In this document: piece after piece, positions 45,370 to 53,740 of the stretch
Layout: each line of letters opens with the position of its first letter
Position numbering within the stretch: position 1 is the first letter of the stretch
Assembly (NCBI RefSeq): GCF_020176955.2
Contig: NZ_JAIUCZ020000003.1
Span: forward strand, 124,001 to 188,000
Length of the DNA stretch: 64,000 nucleotides
Source: Nocardia sp. alder85J
GTDB lineage: Bacteria; Actinomycetota; Actinomycetes; Mycobacteriales; Mycobacteriaceae
Reading direction: 5' to 3'
Position numbers and translations under genes: made by a program
The notes under the pieces: generated by a model
Seen by the model: the letters and a program-made list of their open reading frames with translations, nothing else
Databases searched by the model: none
What the model was told of the DNA's origin: nothing

Positions 45370-45645
45370 TCATGCCGACTCGGTGTCCAGGGTGTACACG
45401 ATCAGGTCGACCAGATCGGTGCCGGTCCGCACCTCCACCAGTTCGTCCTCGTCCAGGGTGATACCCCAGTGCTTTTCGCACTTCACCACCGCCTGCACCA
45501 GGCGCATCGAGTCGATGCCGGGCAGTTCGGTGAGCCGGGCGTCGAGGTCGACCTGATCGACCGGGCATTCGAGCAGTTCCGCGAGCTCCGCTCGCAGCAC
45601 GGCGGTGACCTCGTCGGCCTTCTCGTTCACGGACGCAGTCATCAC
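45370..45645 (-). CDS. Acyl carrier protein
   Basis: A 91-residue acidic helical protein with the phosphopantetheine serine in LPGIDSMRLVQAV (~42-54). It is a carrier for an acyl chain delivered by the adjacent fatty-acyl-AMP ligase. The start overlaps the ligase stop by 4 nt (ATGA). It is not the housekeeping AcpM by context: it sits inside a P450/FAAL/KASIII-like cluster. Confidence 0.92.
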   Translation of the reverse strand: MMTASVNEKADEVTAVLRAELAELLECPVDQVDLDARLTELPGIDSMRLVQAVVKCEKHWGITLDEDELVEVRTGTDLVDLIVYTLDTESA

Positions 45646-47324
45646 GAACTCACTTTCTGATCAACGGATTCGATAGTCGAAGCGTGTGCGCGGGCGAGCT
45701 CCGCGACCAGCGAACGCTGCCATTTGCCGCTGGTGGTGCGGGGCAGGGCCTTGGCGGGCACCAGCAGCACCACGACCGCGGCCAGGGTCAGCGCCTTCGA
45801 CACCGCGCGCGAGATGCCGGCGACCACGGCATCGCCTGCCGCCGTACCGGATTCGTGCTCGCTCTCCGCGACCACGATCATGCGCTCACCCTCGGTGTCG
45901 GCGACCGCGACGCAGTGCCCCTTGTGGACGCCGGGCACGACGCGCACGGCCTCCTCCACATCGTCCGGGTAGAAGTTGCGGCCCTGGACGATGATCATCT
46001 CCTTGACCCGGCCGACGATGACCAGTTCGCCACCGTCGAGCAGGCCGAGGTCACCGGTGCGCAACCAGCCGTCGACGAGGGCGGCCCGGGTGATCTCGTC
46101 GTCGCCGTGGTAACCGGAGGTCACCGCCGGGCCCTGGATGCGGATCTCGCCGACGTGCCCGCCGGGCAGCGGCGTGCCGTCGAATGCGCAGATCCGCACC
46201 GTGATACCGGGAATCGGGACGCCGACGCTCACCAGTTCCCGGGCGTTCGGCGCGTCGGGCGGCACGGGCCGCGCGGGCCGGCCGGGTACGAGTTCGTCCC
46301 GGTCGACGGTGAGCACCCGTGGCGCGGCGCCGGGGACGGGCAGGGTGACCGCGAGGGTCGCCTCGGCCATGCCGTAGCACGGATACATCGTCGACGCCGG
46401 CACGCCGAGCGGCGCGAAGGTGCGGGCGAATTCACGCACGGTGTGGGCCCGGACCGGTTCCGCGCCGTTGAGCGCCAGCCGCCACCGCCGCAGCGGCCGA
46501 TCGCCGGGCTCCCCGCCGAACACCTCGCCGGCGGCCTCGATGAGCTTGTCGAAGGAGAAATTCGGCCCGTTGGTGATGGTGCCGCCGACCTCGGCGGTAT
46601 ACCGCAGCACCGCACCCGGATTCTTGACGAAGGTGAGCGCGCTGAACAGGTGCGCGTCGTTCGGAGTCAGCAACGAGCACATGAGCGACACCAGGCCCAT
46701 GTCGTGGAACAGCGGAACCCACTGCACCAGCACGTCGTCCGCGGTCGTCGAGATGTGCGTGTCGATGGCCGCCACCCCGCTGAGGAACTGCGCGTGGGTC
46801 AGGCGCACGCCCTTCGGCCGCGCGGTGCTGCCGGAGCTGAACTGCACCACCACCGGTGCGTCCGGATCGGCGGGCTGCCAGTCGATCTCGTCGTCGCGCT
46901 CGAGCGTGTCCAGTTCCAGCACCGTCAGGCCGGGCACCCGCGCGGCCAGTTCCCGCGCCACCTTGCGGCCCTGATTCGCGGTGACCAGCAACCGGATTCC
47001 GCCGGCTCGCACGATCGGCACCAGGTGTTCGGCGACCGTGCCGGGATCCAGCACCAACGGCGGCAGGGGCAGCACGGTCACCGCCGCGCCGGTGGTCACC
47101 GCACCGAAGAAACCGGCGAACCACTGCGGGGTGGCGGGCATCAGCACACCGACCAGCTCGCCGGGACCGGCGCCGGCCGCCCGCAGTCGCCGACCGACCG
47201 GCCCGGCCAGGCCGGCCAGCTCACGATGGGCCAGCGTGACTTTCGAATCCGCGAAGGTGATGGTGCGCTCGCTGCGGCGCAGCGCTTCCAACAGTTCGAC
47301 GAGGGTCTGTGGCCTGCCGGTCAA
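45642..47324 (-). CDS. Fatty-acyl-AMP ligase (FAAL family)
   Basis: A 560-residue ANL-superfamily enzyme that activates a fatty acid as acyl-AMP and passes it to an ACP. Motifs in order: VVQFSSGSTARPKGV (A3), the FAAL-type WVPLFHDMGLVSLMCSLL, NGAEPVRAHTVREFARTFAP, YGMAEATLAVTLP (A5), GWLRTGDLG (A7), GRVKEMIIVQGRNFYPDDVE (A8) and LPRTTSGKWQR (A10). The HDMGL and NGAEPV segments favour FAAL over acyl-CoA ligase. The start is TTG 47324, overlapping the upstream KASIII-like stop (TTGA). The next gene is the ACP, its probable acceptor. Confidence 0.93.
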   Translation of the reverse strand: MTGRPQTLVELLEALRRSERTITFADSKVTLAHRELAGLAGPVGRRLRAAGAGPGELVGVLMPATPQWFAGFFGAVTTGAAVTVLPLPPLVLDPGTVAEHLVPIVRAGGIRLLVTANQGRKVARELAARVPGLTVLELDTLERDDEIDWQPADPDAPVVVQFSSGSTARPKGVRLTHAQFLSGVAAIDTHISTTADDVLVQWVPLFHDMGLVSLMCSLLTPNDAHLFSALTFVKNPGAVLRYTAEVGGTITNGPNFSFDKLIEAAGEVFGGEPGDRPLRRWRLALNGAEPVRAHTVREFARTFAPLGVPASTMYPCYGMAEATLAVTLPVPGAAPRVLTVDRDELVPGRPARPVPPDAPNARELVSVGVPIPGITVRICAFDGTPLPGGHVGEIRIQGPAVTSGYHGDDEITRAALVDGWLRTGDLGLLDGGELVIVGRVKEMIIVQGRNFYPDDVEEAVRVVPGVHKGHCVAVADTEGERMIVVAESEHESGTAAGDAVVAGISRAVSKALTLAAVVVLLVPAKALPRTTSGKWQRSLVAELARAHASTIESVDQKVSS

Positions 47325-48289
47325 AGTGATTCCTCTCGTTCCCCGCGCACCATCAGCATGGTCACGGTCAATCCCACCCCGATATTCACGATCAAGCCGT
47401 ATTCCCCTGGTGACAAGGGTCTTTCGGTGGACAGATGATGGAGGTTCGCGGCGAGGTCGCCGGAGAACAGATGCCCCGTCTCCTCGGTCAGGTTCAGGAC
47501 CTCGGCCGGAGGTAGCAGCTCGTAGAAGATTCCGGCGACGAAATCCTTGTCGAGCCGCGGCAGCATGGTGACGACCACGCGAGGATCATCGAGTTCCAAT
47601 CCGGCGTCGGCGAAGACCTGCTCCACCGAGATCCGTACGCAGCGGCGGGCCCGGAAAACGTTGGGCGGTACCGTGACCGCCCCGTCCGGCAGCCGCTCTG
47701 CCCACCAGAGTTCCTCCTGTGTCATCGAATTCGACACCATCGCCTGAATCGACATCGGACCGCGGTCACGAGAGATCAGGACCGCGGTCGCGGCGTCGCC
47801 CAGGGCCGTGCCGACGCTCTGCTGCCACCGCCAGACGGCCTCCTCGCCGTGCGCGTCGGAGGTCAGCACCAGGCTGTGCCCGATCCGGGGCTCGCCGAGC
47901 ATGTGCGCGACCGCGCAGTGCAATCCCATCGCACCGCCGTTGCTCATCTGCCGAATACCCAGCGCCACAGCCTGTTTCGCGCCGAGCAAGCGGGCCAGCC
48001 GGGGTGCGATCGTGCAGTCGGCGGCGCCGGGATCGAAGATCCAGGAATGCGCCAGCAGCCCGATGTCCGACGCGGCGACCTGTCCCGTCGCGAGCGCATC
48101 GGCGGCGGCGGCGAGCGCGAGCGTGGTCGCGTCCTCCCCCGCTGCGGCCACCGACAACACCGTGTCCGTCGCGGGCAACGGCATGCCGTTGCCCGCATGT
48201 CCACCGGCGATCACATGGTCGAAGGCCTGACGTCCACCCGCGAGTGCTACCGAGGCCGCCGCGATGTGCAGAAGTCCGTTTACTCGCAT
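47321..48289 (-). CDS. KASIII-like acyltransferase/ketosynthase (copy A)
   Basis: A 322-residue thiolase-fold protein of the FabH/CerJ type. At the FabH nucleophile position (AACAG) it has MSNGG: Ser replaces Cys. The HQAN segment is LPRL, without His, while the C-terminal GHLFSGDLAANLHHL keeps an Asp as in CerJ-type acyltransferases. It is therefore not a normal chain-initiating FabH. Ser-type KASIII-like enzymes such as DpsC are known. ATG 48289 is chosen: GAGG lies just upstream and length matches paralogue B (326 aa). First gene of the KASIII-FAAL-ACP-P450 unit. The reaction is not predictable from sequence. Confidence 0.85.
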   Translation of the reverse strand: MRVNGLLHIAAASVALAGGRQAFDHVIAGGHAGNGMPLPATDTVLSVAAAGEDATTLALAAAADALATGQVAASDIGLLAHSWIFDPGAADCTIAPRLARLLGAKQAVALGIRQMSNGGAMGLHCAVAHMLGEPRIGHSLVLTSDAHGEEAVWRWQQSVGTALGDAATAVLISRDRGPMSIQAMVSNSMTQEELWWAERLPDGAVTVPPNVFRARRCVRISVEQVFADAGLELDDPRVVVTMLPRLDKDFVAGIFYELLPPAEVLNLTEETGHLFSGDLAANLHHLSTERPLSPGEYGLIVNIGVGLTVTMLMVRGEREESL

Positions 48290-48524
48290 AACCAGCCTCG
48301 TACTCTGCACACACCCGGTGGGCCATCGCCAACGACATGCCCCGCATCCAACCCGGTCGACCGGGCACGCATCATATTTCCGGTGACTTGTGTCAGGTTC
48401 ACGAACACCCGGTGTCGTGACGGTGTCGCAAAACATATCGACCGGTACTGAATCGCCGTCACGCCCCTCGGACCCGGCGGTGATCGAAACATGCTCTCTC
48501 ATCACGGATATCGCAGTGGACGGC
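48290..48524 (-). promoter_or_regulatory. Probable promoter region of the KASIII-FAAL-ACP-P450 unit
   Basis: 235 bp separating two same-strand gene groups. A good -10-like TATGAT (48371-48376, minus strand) is present, and a short TGACACAAGTCA palindrome (48381-48392) lies just upstream of it, as an operator could. No convincing -35 is seen, so this is tentative. Confidence 0.3.
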
Positions 48525-49814
48525 TCAACGCACTACCGGATACAGAGTCAATCCGATGGGACCGAAGGCGATTCCCTCCGAGACGCGCAGCCGATAGTCC
48601 GGCGGCAGCGTCAGATCGTAGCGTTGCAGCACGCGCGCCATCACCAGCACGATCTGGTGCAGCGCGAACTGACGGCCGATGCAGGCGCGCAGGCCGCTGC
48701 CGAACGGTTTGTACGAGTGCGGCGGCCGGGCCCGGACCCGTTCGGGCAGAAAACGATCCGGATCGAATCGTTCCGCGTCCGGACCCCACGACGCCTCCCG
48801 GTGCAGCGCGGGCACCAGCACGAAATAGGGCTCGCCGGCGCGCATCGGATACCGGCCGCCGAGTACGGTGTCCTGTTTCGCCGTCCGCGAATAGCCGGGC
48901 GCGACCGGCCACAGCCGCAGCGACTCGTCCACGACGCGGCGCAGGTACCGGAATTTGGCGACCTGGTCGAACTCCGGTTCGGCGGTTCCGGCCAGCGCGA
49001 TCACCTCCGCTCGCGCCCGCTCGGCGATCCCCGGCTCGGCGGCGAGATAGTACAAGGCGAAAGACATTGCGGCGGAGGTTGTCTCGTGCCCGGCCGCGAG
49101 GAAGGTCAACACCTGGTTGCGAATGTTCACCGGATCCAGCACATCGGAGTCCAGCATCAGGCCCAGCAGATCGCCGCCGTGCTCGTGACCGGTACGGCGC
49201 GCGATCACCTCGTCCACGACCGCGCGCAGATAGGCGAGATCGGTCTCGTGACGCTGCGCCGCGCGCCGGCCGAGATATCCACCGGCCATCGGCGGCCGCG
49301 TGATCAGCCGCTGGCCGTGGCTGATCGCGTCCTCCAGCGCCGTCGCGAACGGATGCGGGGTGGAGCGCTCGAAGGAATCGAACGAGTAGCCGAAGCCGGC
49401 CCGCCCGATCACCTCGAGCGTCACCTTCCCCATGGCGTCCTTGACGTCCACGGCTCCGGCGGTCGCGCCCCAGCTGTCGAGCAGTTGCCGGCACACATCC
49501 AGCATGAGCGCGTGGTAGCCGCGCATCGCGGTCTGTGAGAACGCCGGCACCAGCAGATCGTGCGCTGTGCGCCACGCGGGTTCGTGATCGTCGGCGGTGA
49601 GCAGGCCGTCACCGAACATCGGCCGGAACGACTCCAGCACCGGCTTCATGTGCTTACCGAACCGCCGGTCGTCGGCGAGTTCGGCGACGAGGTCCGCACC
49701 GGTGACGAAGGTGAATCTCAGATGGAAGAACTCGCGGGTGAACACCGGTCCGTGTGCGCGCGCCATGCGGGTCGATTCCTGCATGAACGAGCTCTGCAAC
49801 ATCGACGAGGTCAT
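48525..49814 (-). CDS. Cytochrome P450, CYP102-like heme domain (copy B)
   Basis: A 429-residue paralogue of the P450 at 44017-45309, very similar throughout. I-helix FLAAGHETTSAAMSF, ESLRLWP and heme loop FGSGLRACIGRQFALHQ are all intact. A stand-alone BM3-like heme domain without reductase. Start ATG 49814 overlaps the stop of the upstream P450 by 4 nt (ATGA). It may act on the same ACP-bound or free fatty acid at a different carbon, or simply be a redundant copy. Confidence 0.9.
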   Translation of the reverse strand: MTSSMLQSSFMQESTRMARAHGPVFTREFFHLRFTFVTGADLVAELADDRRFGKHMKPVLESFRPMFGDGLLTADDHEPAWRTAHDLLVPAFSQTAMRGYHALMLDVCRQLLDSWGATAGAVDVKDAMGKVTLEVIGRAGFGYSFDSFERSTPHPFATALEDAISHGQRLITRPPMAGGYLGRRAAQRHETDLAYLRAVVDEVIARRTGHEHGGDLLGLMLDSDVLDPVNIRNQVLTFLAAGHETTSAAMSFALYYLAAEPGIAERARAEVIALAGTAEPEFDQVAKFRYLRRVVDESLRLWPVAPGYSRTAKQDTVLGGRYPMRAGEPYFVLVPALHREASWGPDAERFDPDRFLPERVRARPPHSYKPFGSGLRACIGRQFALHQIVLVMARVLQRYDLTLPPDYRLRVSEGIAFGPIGLTLYPVVR

Positions 49815-51058
49815 CGCGCGCCCGGACCGGGTGCGACCGTCAGCTCGTTCGGTGTCCGGTCGAAAAGCAGTCCACGCCAACCGGATTCCGTATCATCCGA
49901 GACGATTCGCAGCTGCGGCAGCTCCTCGAACAGTACCCGCAGCGCGATCTCGATCTCGGTGCGCGCGAGATGCGCGCCGATGCAGAAGTGCGCGCCGTAA
50001 CCGAAGGTCAGATGCGCGGGCCGGCCGCCCTGCTGCGGCAGCAGCTCACCGACGTCCGCGCCGAGCGCCGGATCGTGGTTGACGGCGGCCAGCAGGATGA
50101 ACACGACCGCGCCGGCCGGAATCGTCACCCCCTCGATCGTGACCTCCTCGCGTGCGAATCGCCACGGCGAGAAGGGAAACGGCGGGTGATACCGCAGCAG
50201 TTCCTCGACGAACGCCTTGGCCGCCGGTTCGTCGGCCAGCAGTTCGCGCATCGTCTCGGCGGTGCGCAGCACGGTGAGCGCGCCATAGCCGATTCCGATC
50301 GCGGTGGAGGAGATCCCGGCGCCGAGCAGCATCATCACCGTCGACAGCAGTTCGCGCTTGTTGATCATCTTCTCGGCACGGGCCCGATGCAGCGCCTCGA
50401 GCACACTGCCCGCCGGTGCGGCGGCGGGGTCGCGGGCGACGTCGATGATCATGTCGAGCAACTGGTTGTACGCGTTGCGCATGCTCGGCGTCGACGGACT
50501 CTCGCGCTCACCGAGGCGGCGGCTGTGCACCGCGGCCGCGCGCAGCGTGTCGTCCGGAATGCCGAGCACGCGTGCCATCACCAGTTCCGGGACCGGGCGC
50601 GCATAGGACGCCATCAGGTCGGTGGTCTCCGATTCCCGGAACCGCGCCACCTGCGCGCGGCACACCTGCTCGATCTCCGGCCGGCGGCGGTTGACGGCGG
50701 CGGGGGTCAGCTCCGCGGCCACGACCTTGCGCAGCCGCAGGTGCTCCTCGCCGTCGCTGTTCAGCATGTGCCGGCCCTCGACCACGAAGGGATCCTCGGC
50801 ATACCTGCCGCCACCCAGACCGTGCGCGGGGTCGCTCATCCGGCGCAGATCCTTGATCAGCCGCGGATCGGTCATCGCGCGCCTGCCCTCGGCGTACCGA
50901 GTGATCACCCACGCGGTCAGGCCGTCCGGCAGCTCGAGGCACACCACCGGCGCGCGTTCACGCAGCTCGTGACAGACCGCCTCGAACTCCCGCTGGTCCG
51001 CGGTGTCCGGGAAAAGGATTCGGGTGGCGGAGTTCTCGTTCCCGACGGTGCTGGTCAT
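49811..51058 (-). CDS. Cytochrome P450, bacterial class I type, atypical I-helix
   Basis: 415 residues. K-helix EELLRYHPPFPFSPWRFARE and heme loop LTFGYGAHFCIGAHLARTEI are standard for CYP105/107-type bacterial P450s. The I-helix reads LLGAGISSTAIGIG where AGHETT or AGxDTT is usual: the acidic residue and the oxygen-activating Thr positions are both Ser. Start ATG 51058 overlaps the upstream KASIII-like stop (ATGA); the longer frame upstream is an overlap shadow. It is unrelated in subclass to the two CYP102-like neighbours. No ferredoxin gene is seen. Confidence 0.9.
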   Translation of the reverse strand: MTSTVGNENSATRILFPDTADQREFEAVCHELRERAPVVCLELPDGLTAWVITRYAEGRRAMTDPRLIKDLRRMSDPAHGLGGGRYAEDPFVVEGRHMLNSDGEEHLRLRKVVAAELTPAAVNRRRPEIEQVCRAQVARFRESETTDLMASYARPVPELVMARVLGIPDDTLRAAAVHSRRLGERESPSTPSMRNAYNQLLDMIIDVARDPAAAPAGSVLEALHRARAEKMINKRELLSTVMMLLGAGISSTAIGIGYGALTVLRTAETMRELLADEPAAKAFVEELLRYHPPFPFSPWRFAREEVTIEGVTIPAGAVVFILLAAVNHDPALGADVGELLPQQGGRPAHLTFGYGAHFCIGAHLARTEIEIALRVLFEELPQLRIVSDDTESGWRGLLFDRTPNELTVAPGPGAR

Positions 51059-52035
51059 GCCGGCTCCTCTCCGACGGTGGCGGGCTCGCCGCGTACCACG
51101 ACCATGGTCACGGTGTGCCCCACGCCCATATTGATCAGCAGCGCGTATTCCCCCGGGGCCAAGGGACGTTCGCTGCGCAGGTGTTCGAGGTTCGCGGCGA
51201 GGTCGCCGGAGAACAGATGCCCGGTGTCGCCGGACAGGTCGAGCAGTTCGGCCGGCGGCAGCAGCCCGAGGAACATCGCCTCGATGGTCGCCGCCGGCAG
51301 CCGCGGCAGCATGATCACGGCCAGGCGGGGATCCTCGGGTTCGAGTCCCGCGTCGGCGAGGACCGCACGGGTGGCGGCGCGAACGCATTTGCGCAGCGCG
51401 AACACCGCCGGACCGGCGACCACCGGCGCCCCCGGCGCACGCTCGGACCACCAGCGTTCGCCTTCGGTCACCGAACTCGACACCATGGCGTGCACGGACA
51501 GCCCGCCGATGTCGCGGGTCAGCAGGACCGCGGTCGCCCCGTCACCCAGGGCGGCGCCGGCCTCGGGATTCCAGCGCCAGTCGGCATCGCTGCCGTGTAC
51601 GTCCGCGGTCAGCACCAGGCTGTGCGCGATGCCGGGTTCGGCCAGCATCTGCGCGGCGGTGACCTGGATGGCGATGGCGCCGCCGTTGCTCATCTGCCGC
51701 ATGCTCAGCGCGATGGCACTCCTGGCCCCCAGCAGGCGAGCCAGCCGCGGCGCGATCGTGCAGTCGACCGGGCTCGGATCGAAAATCCAGGAATGCGTGA
51801 GCATTCCGAGTTCCGCCGCCGATACCCCCGCCTGGTCGAGCGCCGCGGCGGCGGCCGCGAGCGCGAGCGATTCGGCGGTCTGTCCGGCGCCCGCCACCGG
51901 CAGGGTCGCCGTCGTGGTGGAACGAGCCCAGTCGGGTGTCCTGCCGCTCTCGGCGATCGCGCGACTCACATCCTGACGCCCGTCCGGCAGCGCGACGGTC
52001 GCCGCCCCGATACGGAGCCGGCCGGCTATCCGCAC
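51055..52035 (-). CDS. KASIII-like acyltransferase/ketosynthase (copy B)
   Basis: A 326-residue paralogue of the protein at 47321-48289: shared LTHSWIFDP, RQMSNGGA (Ser at the nucleophile position), IMLPRLP and TGHLFSGDLAANLEHL. The same loss of Cys and of the HQAN His indicates that this is a feature of the pair, not a chance mutation. GTG start 52035. First gene of a KASIII-P450-P450 unit with 4-nt overlaps. The two copies might form a heterodimer or act at different steps. Confidence 0.85.
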   Translation of the reverse strand: MRIAGRLRIGAATVALPDGRQDVSRAIAESGRTPDWARSTTTATLPVAGAGQTAESLALAAAAAALDQAGVSAAELGMLTHSWIFDPSPVDCTIAPRLARLLGARSAIALSMRQMSNGGAIAIQVTAAQMLAEPGIAHSLVLTADVHGSDADWRWNPEAGAALGDGATAVLLTRDIGGLSVHAMVSSSVTEGERWWSERAPGAPVVAGPAVFALRKCVRAATRAVLADAGLEPEDPRLAVIMLPRLPAATIEAMFLGLLPPAELLDLSGDTGHLFSGDLAANLEHLRSERPLAPGEYALLINMGVGHTVTMVVVRGEPATVGEEPA

Positions 52036-52158
52036 GGATGATCCTGTGCTGGGTACATCGGTTCTCCCACCTCATCGAACCCTCGGCTACCGAACACGAG
52101 ACAATCTGTGCCGCAACCGATCTCGCGCTTTCGCGAAACCCACTGCCGCACAGCACAA
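52036..52158 (-). promoter_or_regulatory. Short intergenic region with TTTCGCGAAA palindrome
   Basis: A perfect 10-bp palindrome TTTCGCGAAA (52129-52138) sits between the SnoaL-like gene and the KASIII-B unit, a possible operator. No clear -10/-35 pair is seen. Confidence 0.25.
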
Positions 52159-52587
52159 TCAGCCCGCGGCAATGGCCTGGCGAACGAGGTCCTGCTTCAC
52201 CATCTCCGAGAAGGTGGAGTCCGCACTCTTGCGGTAGCTCTCCTTGAGACGGATCCCGTCGTCACCGGTGTAGAACACGTCGACACCCTTCTCCACGATC
52301 CGCCCCTGCTCGTCGGCCATCTCGTACCGCACCACCGCACCGGACTCCATCGCGACCGGCTCCGCGAAGGTCCAGCTGATCTTCTTGTCGGCCAGCACAT
52401 CCCGGGCCGCGAACATCGCGGTCAGCAACGCGCCGATGTCCGCCTTCCGGAAGGTGGTACCCGGCTCGGCGCCCTCGGCGGTGATCCAGAGCCCGTCGTC
52501 GGCGAAACAGCCGACCGCGGTATCGATGTCGCCGCGATCACACGCCGCGAAGAACGCCTTCACGACATCGACGTCGAAGTTGGTCAT
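52159..52587 (-). CDS. SnoaL-like (NTF2-fold) protein
   Basis: A 142-residue single-domain protein: FFAACDRGDIDTAVGCFADD, then FRKADIGALLTAMFAARDV and WTFAEPVAMESGAVVRYEMA, the alpha+beta cone of the SnoaL/limonene-epoxide-hydrolase superfamily. ATG 52587 has AGGGAG 5 nt upstream; the longer frame upstream is not supported. It lies 123 bp before the KASIII-B unit on the same strand. In biosynthetic clusters such folds act as cyclases, hydrolases or isomerases; which applies here is unknown. Confidence 0.85.
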   Translation of the reverse strand: MTNFDVDVVKAFFAACDRGDIDTAVGCFADDGLWITAEGAEPGTTFRKADIGALLTAMFAARDVLADKKISWTFAEPVAMESGAVVRYEMADEQGRIVEKGVDVFYTGDDGIRLKESYRKSADSTFSEMVKQDLVRQAIAAG

Positions 52588-53097
52588 GCAGACTCCCTGA
52601 AGGTATCGATCGATCGACTGCGCGGCGTGGCCGATATGACCTCGCGGCGATGCGGAAGTGCGGAAGTGCGGCCCGAACCTGGACCATCCGGTCCGTTCCC
52701 AGCCACCGAAAAGGTACCCCACCCTCGATCGAACAACGGGAACGGCATCGTAAACATCTGGTGTAACACTGATTTCGAATTCGGATGCGCCGCGCGGTTG
52801 CCGCGGGAAGCGCTGTGGCCGCACACCCGGGGGACAGCCGGCCTCCCCCGAGCGACCACCGCCGGATGCCGGCCAGGAAGGAGCCGACACCGTTCTGGGC
52901 CGACCTGTCCCCGCTTCCCGATCCGGAAACCGTTGCCGCAGAGGTAGAACGCAAATCGCGAACGGATTCGCGATTCTCCGCCGCAGCCAGGACTCGGCGG
53001 GCCACCACGTCATCGTGATCATCGATGACCGCAGAGGACAGCGGTTGGCTGCCATCGCGGAGCGACGACGCGCCCGCCTCCGACTACTGTGGCTGCC
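52588..53097. other. Intergenic region between SnoaL-like and HD-domain genes
   Basis: About 510 bp between divergent genes. A relatively AT-rich stretch at 52730-52790 (GTAAACATCTGGTGTAACAC) could hold the promoter of the SnoaL-like gene. A short open frame on the plus strand (52866-53018, about 50 codons, FWADLSPLPDPETVAAEVER) is present but has no convincing ribosome site or recognisable family. Nothing else is supported. Confidence 0.5.
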
Positions 53098-53682
53098 ATG
53101 TCCCCGGAAGCGCTCCGGCAAGCCCTGACCGATCGGGACGGCCTGGATCTGCGGCGGCTGCCGGAGCAGGTCGAAGTCCTGCTCGTGGAGCTGGGTGCTC
53201 CGCCGCGGCTCGGGGCACATCTGCGGGCGGTGCACGATGTGGCCTGCGAGCTGGTGGCCTGGCTTCGGACGCACTTCGGTGGGGCCGAATTCGACTGTGA
53301 CGCAGTGCTGTTCGGGGCAGCTATCCACGATATCGGCAAGGTCGCGCACCCGGAGGAGTTGTCGGGACCGGGGTCGGCTCACGAGGAGAGCGGATACCGG
53401 CTACTGATCGAGCGGGGTATCGACGAGAGACTCGCGCGGTTCGCGCGAACACATGCGTCCTGGACGCGGGCCGACGTGGAGCCGGCGGACCTGCTGGTCG
53501 GCCTCGCCGACAAAGTCTGGAAGGGCAAGCGCGTGGCCGAGCTGGAACAGCTGGTCGTGCGTTACCTGGCCGCGGCCGGTGGTGGCGAGGCGTGGCAGGT
53601 GTACATGGCGTTGGACGACGAACTCACTCGCATCGCGGCCGATGCCGACCGGCGGCTGGCCTTCCAGGCCGCCTACGGGTGA
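53098..53682 (+). CDS. HD-domain phosphohydrolase
   Basis: 194 residues. The metal-binding pattern is visible: His in LRAVHDVACEL, the HD pair in GAAIHDIGKVAHPEE, His in ARTHASWT and Asp in LLVGLADKVWKGKR. This predicts a cytosolic metal-dependent phosphohydrolase; the substrate (nucleotide or cyclic nucleotide) cannot be read from the sequence. ATG 53098 is chosen; a GTG at 53089 is in frame and neither has a clear ribosome site. It runs head-on into rpsN with a shared hairpin terminator between them and forms the right border of the insert that splits the spc operon. Confidence 0.85.
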   Translation: MSPEALRQALTDRDGLDLRRLPEQVEVLLVELGAPPRLGAHLRAVHDVACELVAWLRTHFGGAEFDCDAVLFGAAIHDIGKVAHPEELSGPGSAHEESGYRLLIERGIDERLARFARTHASWTRADVEPADLLVGLADKVWKGKRVAELEQLVVRYLAAAGGGEAWQVYMALDDELTRIAADADRRLAFQAAYG

Positions 53683-53688
53683 AAACGC

Positions 53689-53731
53689 GTCCGGCCCGCC
53701 GAGCACCTCGAAGGTGCTCGGCGGGCCGGAC
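53689..53731 (-). terminator. Intrinsic terminator after rpsN
   Basis: A perfect 19-bp stem (53689-53707 with 53713-53731, 5-nt loop). Reading the minus strand it is followed by GCGTTTTC, a short U-run, 9 nt past the rpsN stop. On the plus strand it follows the HD gene but lacks a U-run, so it serves rpsN best. Confidence 0.88.
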
Positions 53732-53740
53732 GGGGAATTC

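Noticed and set aside
52866..53018. Small plus-strand gene of about 50 codons
   Set aside because: No convincing ribosome site or family and atypical composition; kept only as a note in the intergenic entry.
53098..53682. HD-domain gene as part of the ribosomal operon
   Set aside because: It is on the opposite strand and converges on the rpsN terminator, so it belongs to the insert side.
42588..53740. Insertion by a transposon or prophage
   Set aside because: No transposase, integrase, terminal inverted repeats or attachment-site duplication could be seen at the borders; the mechanism remains open.
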